Origin: an uncultured Eubacteriales bacterium
Lineage (GTDB): Bacteria; Bacillota; Clostridia; Lachnospirales; Lachnospiraceae
Direction: 5' to 3'
Assembly: GCA_900548855.1 (NCBI GenBank)
Contig: URMF01000004.1
Coordinates: 48,556-112,555 of the forward strand
Length of the DNA stretch: 64,000 nt
Program-made: the position numbers and the translations under genes
Part shown: piece by piece, positions 16,073 to 25,157 of the stretch
Position numbering within the stretch: position 1 is the stretch's first letter
How the letters are laid out: every line of letters begins with the position of its first letter
Notes under the pieces: generated by a model
The model's database searches: none
The model's input: only the letters and a program-made list of their open reading frames with translations
What the model was told of the DNA's origin: nothing

Positions 16073-16966
16073 ATGAATCATTTAGATGAATTGGAGTCTG
16101 AGGCAATTTATATTATGCGGGAGGTAGTCGCAGAATGTGAGAAGCCGGTCATGTTGTATTCTATTGGAAAAGACTCATCTGTTATGCTGCATCTTGCATT
16201 TAAAGCATTCTATCCAGAGAAACCTCCTTTCCCGTTTTTACATGTAAATACCACCTGGAAATTTAAAGAAATGATATCCTTTCGGGATGAGACTGCAAAG
16301 AGGCTTGGCATAGAAATGCTGGAATATATCAATGAGGATGGAGTGCGCCAGGGAATTAACCCCTTTGACCATGGTGCGGCTTATACGGATATTATGAAAA
16401 CCCAGGCGCTGAAACAGGCTCTTGACAAATATGGTTTTACGGCAGCGTTCGGTGGAGGAAGAAGAGACGAGGAAAAATCCAGAGCGAAGGAGAGAATCTT
16501 TTCCTTTCGGAATGAAAACCATGCATGGGACCCGAAAAACCAGAGACCGGAGCTGTGGAAACTCTACAATACTCAGATAAAAAAGGGAGAGAGCATAAGG
16601 GTATTTCCACTGTCAAACTGGACAGAAAAAGACATATGGAAATACATTAAGAGAGAGAATATACCGATTGTTTCTCTATATTATTCGGCAATGCGCCCTG
16701 TTGTCAGCCGGGATGGAAACCTGATTATGGTAGATGATGACAGAATGCAGTTAAGACCGGGGGAAAAGGTGGAACAAAAAATGGTCAGATTCCGGACATT
16801 GGGCTGTTATCCCCTTTCTGGAGCAGTGGAGTCCAATGCCGTTACGCTGGATGAAATTATTGAAGAGACACTGGCATCGGTGGAGTCAGAGCGGACAAGC
16901 CGGGTAATTGATTCAGATGGCGGTGTTGCCAGTATGGAAAAAAGAAAAAGGGAAGGGTATTTTTAA
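16073..16966 (+). CDS. cysD: Sulfate adenylyltransferase subunit 2 (CysD)
   Basis: The 297-residue protein is an ATP pyrophosphatase of the PAPS-reductase-like fold that joins sulfate to ATP to give adenosine-5'-phosphosulfate (APS), working with the GTPase CysN. The nucleotide loop YSIGKDSSVMLHL (SGGKDS-like), FGGGRRDEEKSRAKER and FPLSNWTEKDIW are CysD hallmarks. ATG 16073 is preceded by AAGGAGA. The gene opens a six-gene same-strand series; its stop is one base before the cysNC start. The 136 bases upstream are AT-rich without a promoter I can assign firmly. Confidence 0.95.
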   Translation: MNHLDELESEAIYIMREVVAECEKPVMLYSIGKDSSVMLHLAFKAFYPEKPPFPFLHVNTTWKFKEMISFRDETAKRLGIEMLEYINEDGVRQGINPFDHGAAYTDIMKTQALKQALDKYGFTAAFGGGRRDEEKSRAKERIFSFRNENHAWDPKNQRPELWKLYNTQIKKGESIRVFPLSNWTEKDIWKYIKRENIPIVSLYYSAMRPVVSRDGNLIMVDDDRMQLRPGEKVEQKMVRFRTLGCYPLSGAVESNAVTLDEIIEETLASVESERTSRVIDSDGGVASMEKRKREGYF

Positions 16967-16967
16967 A

Positions 16968-18794
16968 ATGAATGATAAGCTTCTTAAATTTATAACCTGC
17001 GGCAGTGTGGATGACGGAAAATCCACGTTAATCGGACATCTGCTGTATGATGCAAAGTTAATCTTTGCAGACCAGGAAAAAGCATTGGTTTTAGATTCAA
17101 AAATTGGTTCCAGGGAGGGAGAAATTGATTATTCCCTTTTGTTAGATGGGCTGATGGCGGAGCGGGAACAGGGAATAACTATTGATGTTGCCTACCGGTA
17201 TTTTTCAACAGAGAACAGAAGCTTTATTGTGGCGGATACACCGGGGCATGAGGAGTACACCCGGAATATGGCAGTGGGAGCATCTTTTGCTTCTCTGGCA
17301 GTAATTTTAGTGGATGCCAGTCAGGATGTACAGGTGCAGACAAAGCGGCATGCGAGGATTTGTGCGCTTATGGGGATAAAGCATTTTGTATTCGCTGTTA
17401 ATAAAATGGATACGATTCATTATGAGCAGTCAAAATTTAATAAAATACAAAAGCACATTAAGATTTTGATGGCAGAATTTGATTATGACTCCCTGTGTAT
17501 CATTCCGGTTTCTGCTACGGAGGGAGATAATATTGTCAGAAAATCAAAGAATATGCGCTGGTATACCGGAACCCCGCTGCTTTCCTATTTAGAGCAGATA
17601 GATGTGACAGAGGAGGAAGCAGAGCAGGGCTTTACTATGCCAATTCAGAGGGTCTGCCGTCCGAACCAGAGCTTTCGGGGCTTTCAGGGGCAGATAGCCT
17701 CCGGCAGGATTTCTGTGGGCGAAGAGGTTACAGTGATGCCAAGCGGTGAAAAGGCGGTTGTTACGAAAATCCTACAGGGAAGCACTGAGGTACAGGAAAG
17801 TGAAAAGGGATATGCGGTTACGGTTTCATTGGATACGGAAGTGGACATTTCCAGAGGCTGTGTTTTGCAAAAGGGGGCAGAACCAGAGACCGGTTCTTTG
17901 TTTGGGGCATCTCTATTGTGGATGGATGAGAGCAGCCTTGTGGAGGGAAAGAATTTTCTGTTAAAGTTGGGGACACAGTTATTACCGGCAACGGTTATGC
18001 GGATTAAATACAAGATTGATGTAAACTCCGGTGCGGAGGTGTATGCAGATACCATATACAAAAATGAGTTGGCAAGCTGTGAGATATCAACGGGCAGCAG
18101 CATTGTTTTTGAACGTTTTTCAAAAAATAAGGAGCTGGGCTCTTTTATTTTGATTGACCGGGTATCAAACAAAACTGCTGCCGGAGGTATTGTACAGCAG
18201 CCACTAGCCCGGAATAACAATATAAAATGGCAGGAGATGGATATTACAAGGCAGATACGGGAAAACCAGCTGCAACAAAAGGCAATGACGGTCTGGATGA
18301 CAGGTCTTTCCGGGGCGGGAAAGTCCACCCTGGCAAATGAACTGGAAAAGAGACTGATTTTTATGGGAAAACATACGATGCTTCTTGACGGAGATAATAT
18401 CCGCATGGGATTGAACAGGGATTTAGGCTTTAAGGAAAATGACCGGATTGAAAATATCAGACGGGTGGCAGAGGTTGCAAGGCTTATGAATGATGCAGGT
18501 CTGATTGTGTTAACCTCTTTTATTTCACCGTACCGGTCAGACCGGAGGGTGGCAAGAGATATTGTAGGAGACCGGTTTATAGAGGTTTATGTAAGTACAC
18601 CTCTGGAGGAATGTGAAAAAAGGGATGTGAAGGGGCTTTACCAGAGGGCAAGAGACGGGAAAATCAGTGATTTTACAGGAATAACCAGTCCTTATGAGAA
18701 GCCGGAAAAGGCAGAGCTCGTGATTGATACAAGCAAATATGATATTGAGGAATGTACGGACAAAATTATGCAGATGTTAGAGAGGTATCTGTAG
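16968..18794 (+). CDS. cysNC: CysN-CysC fusion: sulfate adenylyltransferase GTPase subunit with APS kinase
   Basis: The 608-residue protein makes PAPS from sulfate together with CysD. Residues 1-430 are an EF-Tu-like GTPase: GSVDDGKSTLIGHLL (G1), ADTPGHEEYTRNM (G3) and NKMD (G4). From about residue 440 an APS kinase follows: GLSGAGKST near residue 446, LDGDNIRMGLNRDLGF and SPYRSDRRVARDIV. Fusion of CysN and CysC is known (NodQ-like) and couples APS production to its phosphorylation. Only one base separates it from cysD. No APS/PAPS reductase or sulfite reductase is found nearby, so the PAPS probably serves sulfation. Confidence 0.96.
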   Translation: MNDKLLKFITCGSVDDGKSTLIGHLLYDAKLIFADQEKALVLDSKIGSREGEIDYSLLLDGLMAEREQGITIDVAYRYFSTENRSFIVADTPGHEEYTRNMAVGASFASLAVILVDASQDVQVQTKRHARICALMGIKHFVFAVNKMDTIHYEQSKFNKIQKHIKILMAEFDYDSLCIIPVSATEGDNIVRKSKNMRWYTGTPLLSYLEQIDVTEEEAEQGFTMPIQRVCRPNQSFRGFQGQIASGRISVGEEVTVMPSGEKAVVTKILQGSTEVQESEKGYAVTVSLDTEVDISRGCVLQKGAEPETGSLFGASLLWMDESSLVEGKNFLLKLGTQLLPATVMRIKYKIDVNSGAEVYADTIYKNELASCEISTGSSIVFERFSKNKELGSFILIDRVSNKTAAGGIVQQPLARNNNIKWQEMDITRQIRENQLQQKAMTVWMTGLSGAGKSTLANELEKRLIFMGKHTMLLDGDNIRMGLNRDLGFKENDRIENIRRVAEVARLMNDAGLIVLTSFISPYRSDRRVARDIVGDRFIEVYVSTPLEECEKRDVKGLYQRARDGKISDFTGITSPYEKPEKAELVIDTSKYDIEECTDKIMQMLERYL

Positions 18795-18823
18795 ATAACA
18801 ATACGGCGAAGGAGTAAGAAAAT

Positions 18824-19798
18824 ATGCAAAAATGGAAGAAATGGCTATTATCCGGAACGATTATTTTTGTGGCGGCGGGAATAACGGGATGTGGAGCCAA
18901 AGAGAAAACGGCACAGATAAATGTGGGTTATTTTAACAATATAACCCATGCACAGGCATTGCTTATGAAGGCAGAGGGAACCTTAGAGGACAGTGTTTCT
19001 GAAGATGTGCAGGTTAACTGGACAGCCTTTAATGCCGGTCCGGCAGAGGTGGAAGCATTATTTTCTGGAGATATTGATATTGGATATATCGGTCCGGTTC
19101 CGGCAATCAGTGCAAATGTAAAATCAAATGGGGATGTGGTCGTGTTGTCGAGTGCATCTCAGGGTGGTGCGGTTTTGGTAAAACGAAAGGATGCCGGAAT
19201 TGAAACGATGGCAGATTTGGCGGGAAAAACCGTGGCAATTCCGCAGATTGGAAATACGCAGCATTTATGTCTTCTGCATCTGCTGGAGGAAAATGGTCTT
19301 GAGACCGTGGAGAAGGGCGGTGATGTGACTGTAAGTGCGGTTGCCAATGCAGATGTTGCGAATATGATGGACCGGGGTGACATTGATGCAGCATTGGTAC
19401 CGGAACCATGGGGAGCCACTTTGTTAGAGCAGGGAGCGGAAATCCTGCTGGATTATAATGAAATCTATATGGACGGTCAGTATGATGTGGCAGTGGTGGT
19501 TGTGCGAGAAGAGTTTATGGAAGAGAATCCGGAGCTGGTGGAAACATTTTTAGCGGAGCATGAAGCGGCTGCCGGAAGAATCGAAAATGACAAGGAGGCA
19601 GCTCTTAAGACAATCAACGAAGAGCTGCAGCAGGCTACCGGAAAATCCTTGAGTGAATCGGTTATCAAACAGGCATTTGAACGGATTGGTGTGTCGACAG
19701 AGCTTAACAGGGAATCTGTTATGGGATTTGCAAAGATAAGCCAGCAGGAGGAATTTATTAAAGAAGTGCCGGAAGAAAAGAAACTGTTTGCGGAATAG
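18824..19798 (+). CDS. NitT/TauT-family ABC transporter substrate-binding lipoprotein
   Basis: The 324-residue protein starts with a lipoprotein signal peptide; the lipobox ITGC places the lipid-modified cysteine at residue 23. The mature part is a periplasmic-type binding fold of the SsuA/TauA/NrtA kind (VGYFNNITHAQALLMKAEG, EALFSGDIDIGYIGPVPA, DAALVPEPWGATLL). It would sit outside the membrane and hand ligand to the permease. Family members bind sulfonates, taurine, nitrate, thiamine precursors or other anions. Context points to sulfate or a sulfur compound, but the ligand cannot be read from sequence. It lies 29 bases after cysNC. Confidence 0.88.
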   Translation: MQKWKKWLLSGTIIFVAAGITGCGAKEKTAQINVGYFNNITHAQALLMKAEGTLEDSVSEDVQVNWTAFNAGPAEVEALFSGDIDIGYIGPVPAISANVKSNGDVVVLSSASQGGAVLVKRKDAGIETMADLAGKTVAIPQIGNTQHLCLLHLLEENGLETVEKGGDVTVSAVANADVANMMDRGDIDAALVPEPWGATLLEQGAEILLDYNEIYMDGQYDVAVVVVREEFMEENPELVETFLAEHEAAAGRIENDKEAALKTINEELQQATGKSLSESVIKQAFERIGVSTELNRESVMGFAKISQQEEFIKEVPEEKKLFAE

Positions 19799-19810
19799 TG
19801 GAGGAGCAGC

Positions 19811-20554
19811 ATGTCGTTAGTAATTAAAAATCTTAGCAAGTATTATGATAATAATGAAGCCGCAACCTTGAACGAGATTAATCTGGAAGTAGGAAATGGA
19901 GAGTTTGTATGCATTGTTGGAGTATCCGGATGCGGAAAAAGTACGCTGCTGAATCTGGTTGCGGGACTGATTCCCCCTACCAGTGGGCAGATTCTCTTAG
20001 ACGGAAAAGAGATTATCGGACCGGGGGCTGACCGGACGGTAATGTTTCAGGAGCATGGACTATACCCTTGGCTCTCCGTAATTGAAAATGTAAAATTCGG
20101 ACTGAAACTAGCAGGTGCATCAAAGGAGGAGCAGGAAGAAAAGGCGGCATATTATCTGGAAATGGTGGGCTTGTCAGAGTATAGAGACTATCCGATTCAT
20201 CAGATATCCGGCGGGATGCGTCAGCGGACAGCGCTTGCAAGAGCACTTACAATGGATTCTTCTGTTCTTTTAATGGATGAACCGTTTTCTGCGCTGGACA
20301 AGCAGACCTCAAATAAGCTTAGGGAAGAACTTCAAAGAATCTGGCAGCAGACAAGGCGGACGATACTTTTTATTACCCATAGTGTAGAGGAGGCAGTGTA
20401 TCTTGGCGACAAGGTGGTCGTGCTCTCACCGAATCTGGAAAAACAGATGGATATTATAGACGTTAATCTGCAGCGGCCCCGGCATGTATATTCGCCGGAA
20501 TTTGTAGATTTGCGGCACCGGATATTGGAGGAAATCAGAGGGGAGGCGATTTAG
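19811..20554 (+). CDS. ABC transporter ATPase, SsuB/TauB type
   Basis: The 247-residue ATPase has Walker A GVSGCGKSTLL, Q-loop MFQEHGLYPW, signature ISGGMRQRTALARAL (with GG in place of SGGQ), Walker B VLLMDEPFSAL and H-loop FITHSVEEA. It would energise the permease encoded two bases downstream. The start ATG 19811 has GGAGGAGC just before it. It is a cytoplasmic subunit of the NitT/TauT importer. Confidence 0.93.
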   Translation: MSLVIKNLSKYYDNNEAATLNEINLEVGNGEFVCIVGVSGCGKSTLLNLVAGLIPPTSGQILLDGKEIIGPGADRTVMFQEHGLYPWLSVIENVKFGLKLAGASKEEQEEKAAYYLEMVGLSEYRDYPIHQISGGMRQRTALARALTMDSSVLLMDEPFSALDKQTSNKLREELQRIWQQTRRTILFITHSVEEAVYLGDKVVVLSPNLEKQMDIIDVNLQRPRHVYSPEFVDLRHRILEEIRGEAI

Positions 20555-20555
20555 A

Positions 20556-21314
20556 ATGGGAGTTTTTATATTTTTATGTATTCTGATTCTGTTCTGGCAG
20601 CTCTTTTACTGGGTAAGCGTGGATATATTTGCTTTTTGTAAACCTTATGCCGTACCCTCTCCATTGGGAGTCGGAGAGCGGTTTGTTGAGCTTTGCAGCG
20701 ACGGCACCCTGTTATCGGCAATCGGCAATTCTCTGTTAAGGGGAATCGTCGGATATGGAATTGCAGTGGTGGTGGGACTGGTATTAGGACTTCTCATCAA
20801 CCATTTCCGCTATTTACAGAAAAATTTAAAGCCTGTGGTTTTGGGCATACAAACGCTCCCCAGTGTGTGCTGGGTGCCCTTTTCCATTTTATGGTTTGGG
20901 CTGTCTACAAAAGCAATTTTGTTTGTTGTGGTAATGGGCTCTGCCTTCAGTATTGCAATTTCGGTAGATAATGCAATAAAAAATGTACAGCCAATCTATA
21001 TTAAGGCTGCACTCACCATGGGAGCGGGCAAACGGCAGCTCTACTGGCATGTTATTTTTCCGGCATGTCTGCCGGAGCTGGTATCCGGTCTCAAGCAGGG
21101 GTGGTCCTTTGCATGGAGAGCCCTTATGGCGGGCGAGGTCATGACAACATCGGTTGGTCTTGGACAGACATTGATTATGGGGCGAGATTTGGCGGACATT
21201 AATCAGGTTATGCTGGTGATGTTAGTTATTGTTATAGTAGGAATTATAATTGATAAGTGTTTCTTTACTGTGCTGGAAAAGAAAATCCTTGTTAAACGGG
21301 GATTGTGGCAGTAA
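20556..21314 (+). CDS. ABC transporter permease, SsuC/TauC type
   Basis: The 252-residue integral membrane protein has about six helices and the EAA-type coupling loop AALTMGAGKRQLYWHVIFP where it contacts the ATPase. SLGVG-like VGLGQTLIMG near the C-terminus is a family feature. It begins one base after the ATPase stop codon, so the two are translationally coupled. It completes the importer with the upstream lipoprotein. Confidence 0.92.
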   Translation: MGVFIFLCILILFWQLFYWVSVDIFAFCKPYAVPSPLGVGERFVELCSDGTLLSAIGNSLLRGIVGYGIAVVVGLVLGLLINHFRYLQKNLKPVVLGIQTLPSVCWVPFSILWFGLSTKAILFVVVMGSAFSIAISVDNAIKNVQPIYIKAALTMGAGKRQLYWHVIFPACLPELVSGLKQGWSFAWRALMAGEVMTTSVGLGQTLIMGRDLADINQVMLVMLVIVIVGIIIDKCFFTVLEKKILVKRGLWQ

Positions 21315-21343
21315 GGTTTGCAATTTGAGAAGGAGAATAGGAC

Positions 21344-22480
21344 ATGAAAACACTTTATTTGCATATTGGAATGCCAAGAACAGCCACAACCGTTTTGCAA
21401 AATTTCTGTTCAGACAATCAGGGGGAGTTAAACCGTCAGGGATATTGCTATCCCGTAATGCCTTTCCGGTACCGGAATGCGAGTCGGCTTCGCACGGCAC
21501 ATTTTATGTTTGGAAGGGTTACGGATGAAAATGGAGAACGGGATATCGAGAAGGAAGAGCAGTACTTTAAAGAAGGATTTGAAATCCTTTACAGCACCTT
21601 TGCGTCATATCATAATGTGATTTTATCCGATGAGGGTTTATGGAACTGCGGTTTTCGGGATACAGACAATGTCTGGGCAAAGTTGAGGAGGGAGATGGAT
21701 GCCAATCATTTTACCACCAAGGTCATTGTTTATCTCCGCAGGCAGGATGATTTTCTGTTTTCCTGGTGGAGCCAGAGAATTAAAGAGGGTCTTTACCGGG
21801 AGTGTGTTTTATCCTGGGAGGAAATGACAACGCAGATGCCAATTGTGCATCTGGATTATTATGAAATGCTGCATGGCATCGCAGAGTATGTAGGAAAAGA
21901 AAATCTGATTGTCCGGCGTTTTGACAGGGAATATTTTATTGGGGGTTCCATTTATAAAGATTTTGGCAATGTCATTGGACTTCAGTATTCGGATGCATTT
22001 AAGGTTCGGGCAAAGACACTTAACAGAAGCCTTACAAAGAACAATGCGGAAATAAAACGGATTTTAAATAAGCTTCCGGATTTGGATACACACAGCAACT
22101 GGATGTTCCAGAATATACTGGCGCATAATTCCAACAGCAAAAAGGATAACGAGAAATACAGTATGTTTTCCAGACAGGAGGCGGAGGAGCTCTATGAAAA
22201 ATATAGGGAGGGAAACCGGCTGATTGGGAAAGCATATATGGGAATGGAGGAAGAGGATTTATTTCCTTTTGAATACAGCGCTGAGCAAAAATGGACTCCG
22301 GATAATGAGGAAATGCTGGAGGATATCATACTGTTTATGGGAACCTCTTTTTTGACATTGGAGCAAAAGCTGGAAAAGCAATTGCAGGAGCAGAAAAGGG
22401 AAATAGAGAATCTCAGGGATATTATTAAGCATCCGGTGAGACGTGGTTTCAAAAAGGTAAAGAATAAATTAAAAAGATAG
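21344..22480 (+). CDS. PAPS-dependent sulfotransferase
   Basis: The 378-residue protein matches bacterial sulfotransferases. LYLHIGMPRTATTVLQ (residues 4-19) is the 5'-phosphosulfate loop, where PKTGTT is usual; here it reads PRTATT. VIVYLRRQDDFLFSWWSQ (127-144) is the 3'-phosphate-binding segment with R132/R133 and S140. The C-terminus is a coiled coil followed by a basic amphipathic tail (IKHPVRRGFKKVKNKLKR) suggesting attachment to the membrane, as in polysaccharide-modifying enzymes. There is no signal peptide. As the last gene of the PAPS-making operon it is the likely consumer of PAPS. The acceptor (glycan, lipid or small molecule) is unknown. Confidence 0.85.
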   Translation: MKTLYLHIGMPRTATTVLQNFCSDNQGELNRQGYCYPVMPFRYRNASRLRTAHFMFGRVTDENGERDIEKEEQYFKEGFEILYSTFASYHNVILSDEGLWNCGFRDTDNVWAKLRREMDANHFTTKVIVYLRRQDDFLFSWWSQRIKEGLYRECVLSWEEMTTQMPIVHLDYYEMLHGIAEYVGKENLIVRRFDREYFIGGSIYKDFGNVIGLQYSDAFKVRAKTLNRSLTKNNAEIKRILNKLPDLDTHSNWMFQNILAHNSNSKKDNEKYSMFSRQEAEELYEKYREGNRLIGKAYMGMEEEDLFPFEYSAEQKWTPDNEEMLEDIILFMGTSFLTLEQKLEKQLQEQKREIENLRDIIKHPVRRGFKKVKNKLKR

Positions 22481-22529
22481 AAAAAGCTAAATAAAAACAG
22501 ATGCCTTTTTTGTTGCAAATTGGAAAAAT

Positions 22530-22555
22530 AGCCATTGACAGAATGGCTGTTTTTT
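22530..22555 (+). terminator. Terminator closing the sulfate-activation operon
   Basis: AGCCATT (22530-22536) pairs with AATGGCT (22542-22548), followed by GTTTTTT and flanked upstream by a run of A. Confidence 0.82.
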
Positions 22556-22581
22556 CATATAATTCACTTTATGACATTAAA

Positions 22582-22607
22582 GCTTTAAAACATAAATGTT
22601 TTAAAGC
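22582..22607. promoter_or_regulatory. Perfect palindrome upstream of the sodium symporter
   Basis: GCTTTAAAACAT and ATGTTTTAAAGC flank AA, a 12-bp perfect dyad at 22582-22607, 65 bases before the symporter start. It looks like a regulator binding site. A second, smaller hairpin (CCGGAG/CTTCGG, about 22614-22628) follows. Confidence 0.45.
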
Positions 22608-22672
22608 CCCAAACCGGAGAACCTTCGGAAGGATGTCAAATCTATGAGACAAAAGAGAGGGAGAAAGAGAAG

Positions 22673-24208
22673 ATGGCAGTTAAAATTTTGTTACTTGTTG
22701 TATTTTTTGCTGTTATGGTTGGGATTGGTATCTATTCGAGAAAAAAAGCGACCAATGTCAATGATTTTGTACTGGGAGGAAGAGGGGTAGGACCGTGGCT
22801 TACTGCGTTTGCCTTTGGTACTTCTTATTTCTCCTCTGTTGTATTTGTAGGCTATGCAGGACAGTTCGGCTGGAAATATGGTCTTGCCTCCACATGGATT
22901 GGTCTTGGCAATGCCTTTATCGGAAGTCTGTTAGCATGGATGGTATTGGGCAGAAGAACCCGTGTCATGACTCAGAAATTAGATGCAAAGACCATGCCGG
23001 AATTTTTCGGAAAGCGTTATGATTCCAAAGCACTTCGCATTGCAGGATCTGCCATTGCGTTTGTGTTCCTTGTACCATACACGGCATCCATTTATAATGG
23101 TCTGTCCAGACTGTTTGGAATGGCTTTTGATATTGACTATAAGGTCTGTATCATTGTAATGGCACTGTTAACCGGTGTTTATGTTATTGTAGGCGGTTAT
23201 ATGGCTACGGCATTAAATGATTTTATCCAGGGTATTATCATGCTGATTGGTATCTGTGCAGTGATTGTCGCAGTTTTAAATGGGCAGGGCGGTTTTTTAA
23301 ATGCAGTAAAAGAGCTTTCACTTATTTCTGCGGAGGATGTCGCAGTTCCGGCATTGTCAGGAGGACAGGGACTTCTCACAAGCTTTTTTGGACCGGACCC
23401 TGTTAATCTGTTAGGTGTGGTTATCTTAACCTCCCTTGGAACCTGGGGTCTTCCACAGATGGTACATAAATTCTATGCCATTAAGGATGAAAAGGCAGTC
23501 AAAACCGGTACGGTGGTTTCCACCTTTTTTGCCATCATTATATCCGGCGGCTGTTATTTTCTTGGAGGCTTTGGACGTCTGTTTGATAGCCCTGCAATTT
23601 ACAATGCAGATGGCAGCATTGCATTTGATTCTATTGTCCCGCAGATGTTATCCACCTTACCGGATATTTTGATTGGTATCGTAGTTGTATTGGTACTCTC
23701 CGCTTCCATGTCAACCTTATCCTCACTGGTGCTGACCTCCAGCTCCACCTTGACGTTGGATTTTTTGAAGGAATCGGTTGCTAAGAACATGAGCGATAAA
23801 ACGCAGCTGATTGTCATGCGTGTGCTGGTTGCAGGCTTTATTATCTTGTCCGTTGTACTGGCACTGAACCCGCCTACCTTTATTGCTCAGCTTATGGGTA
23901 TTTCCTGGGGTGCACTGGCAGGGGCATTCCTGGCACCATTTATGTATGGTCTTTACGCAAAGAGGATTACGAGAGCGGCTGTATGGGCAAGCTACATTGT
24001 AGGTGTTGGAGTTACGGTTTCCAACATGTTTATCGGATTTATTGCATCTCCAATCAATGCGGGAGCCATTACTATGCTTGCAAGCCTGGTTGTAGTTCCG
24101 GTTGTAAGCTTCCTTACACCAAAAATGGACGAGAAATATGTTGAGGATATTTTTACCTGTTATAATGAGACCGTCACTGTGCATAAGAAGAATTCCCTAG
24201 AGGAGTAG
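22673..24208 (+). CDS. Sodium:solute symporter (SSS family)
   Basis: The 511-residue membrane protein has about 13 helices and SSS-family features: KKATNVNDFVLGGRGVGPW near the N-terminus, FGTSYFSSVVFVGYAG, GGYMATALNDFIQGIIM and the SASMSTLSSLVLTSSSTLTLD segment that carries the Na2-site serines. Family members import proline, pantothenate, sugars or other solutes with Na+. The closest subtype cannot be told, though layout is PutP/PanF-like. It is a single-gene unit between two hairpins, probably under control of the upstream palindrome. ATG 22673 follows GAGAAAGAGAAG. Confidence 0.9.
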   Translation: MAVKILLLVVFFAVMVGIGIYSRKKATNVNDFVLGGRGVGPWLTAFAFGTSYFSSVVFVGYAGQFGWKYGLASTWIGLGNAFIGSLLAWMVLGRRTRVMTQKLDAKTMPEFFGKRYDSKALRIAGSAIAFVFLVPYTASIYNGLSRLFGMAFDIDYKVCIIVMALLTGVYVIVGGYMATALNDFIQGIIMLIGICAVIVAVLNGQGGFLNAVKELSLISAEDVAVPALSGGQGLLTSFFGPDPVNLLGVVILTSLGTWGLPQMVHKFYAIKDEKAVKTGTVVSTFFAIIISGGCYFLGGFGRLFDSPAIYNADGSIAFDSIVPQMLSTLPDILIGIVVVLVLSASMSTLSSLVLTSSSTLTLDFLKESVAKNMSDKTQLIVMRVLVAGFIILSVVLALNPPTFIAQLMGISWGALAGAFLAPFMYGLYAKRITRAAVWASYIVGVGVTVSNMFIGFIASPINAGAITMLASLVVVPVVSFLTPKMDEKYVEDIFTCYNETVTVHKKNSLEE

Positions 24209-24237
24209 GGATTTCCTGAAATTCAATAAATGAGTTT

Positions 24238-24276
24238 ATATACCCCGGATAATGATTGGAATTATCCGGGGTATAT
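24238..24276 (+). terminator. Strong hairpin after the symporter
   Basis: ATATACCCCGGATAAT (from 24238) pairs with ATTATCCGGGGTATAT (to 24276). There is no T-run, so it may act as an RNA-end stabiliser or weak terminator. Confidence 0.6.
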
Positions 24277-24385
24277 GTATGTACGATAACTGGTATAACC
24301 GCAACCGGAAGTTGCCGAAATTCCATTATTAAGTGGTTGATTTAGATTCTTTTATAAAATATAATCAGAGTGGAGGTGTGACGTT

Positions 24386-24796
24386 ATGAACTTTGCAGAA
24401 AAATTATTAAATTTGAGAACACAATATGGTTATTCGCAGGAAGCGCTGGCAGAGAAATTAAATGTAAGCAGACAAGCCATTTCAAAATGGGAATTGGGGA
24501 CAACGTTACCCGAGACAGACAAGGTAATTGCAATTAGCGATTTTTTTGAAGTATCAACGGATTATTTGTTAAAGGATAATATCCAATTGAATAATAATGA
24601 AAGTTTAGATAGAGTCGTATTAAAATTCTTAGGTTCTGCACAGGATATGGATGATATATCCAGGGAACTGGTAGATATTATGAAGGATGGAATTATTGAT
24701 GATAATGAGAAAATACGGATGGATGCGATTATAGATACATTAGATGCCATAGCCGCTATCATTGATGAGATTAAACAGAAGATGAACATGTCATAG
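24386..24796 (+). CDS. XRE-family transcriptional regulator
   Basis: The 136-residue protein has an N-terminal Cro/C1-type helix-turn-helix (residues 6-62: LRTQYGYSQEALAEKLNVSR then QAISKWELGTTLPETDKV), followed by a linker and an acidic helical C-terminal region (residues 75-136) that may dimerise. It starts at ATG 24386 behind GGAGGTGTGACGTT. It is a single gene between hairpins. Targets are unknown; the palindrome upstream of the neighbouring symporter is one candidate, without direct evidence. Confidence 0.88.
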   Translation: MNFAEKLLNLRTQYGYSQEALAEKLNVSRQAISKWELGTTLPETDKVIAISDFFEVSTDYLLKDNIQLNNNESLDRVVLKFLGSAQDMDDISRELVDIMKDGIIDDNEKIRMDAIIDTLDAIAAIIDEIKQKMNMS

Positions 24797-24905
24797 TATA
24801 AAAGATTTAGGAAGACAGTCAGAGGCTGTTATGAGCAGATAATTAAAGATAAGAAAATTCCAGCAGCAGGTAGGGATACGGAGGTATTGTTATCTGCTGT
24901 TTTTA

Positions 24906-24952
24906 TGTTGTCAAGTATATGAGAAAAAGGTCCAATGGACCTTTTTTGAGTT
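24906..24952 (+). repeat. 47-base hairpin repeat, copy 1
   Basis: TGTTGTCAAGTATATGAGAA opens the unit. The hairpin AAAAAGGTCC-AAT-GGACCTTTTTT follows, then GAGTT. The same unit, with a different but still pairing stem, lies at 61311-61357. The hairpin with its T-run could also terminate transcription. The rest of the 361-base gap between 24797 and 25157 holds no gene I can support. Confidence 0.6.
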
Positions 24953-25157
24953 GCCATGCATCCGGAAGAAGCTGTCGGTGGCAGGTTCTGTAGGTGTATA
25001 GAAAAGCAAAGTGTTCCGTTAATATTTTTTTGCTGATAATAGAGTAGCAAAATCCTTCATTCAATGATATACTTACATGAGGTTAAGGGAAGCCAGTCAT
25101 AAGAGTAAGTAGAATGGTGCTTTCCGTTTTGATAAAATAAAGATAAAGGTGAGTAAG

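Noticed and set aside
17684..18406. Long minus-strand open frame (240 codons) inside cysNC
   Set aside because: Lies within a clear gene, with no ribosome site and no recognisable protein.
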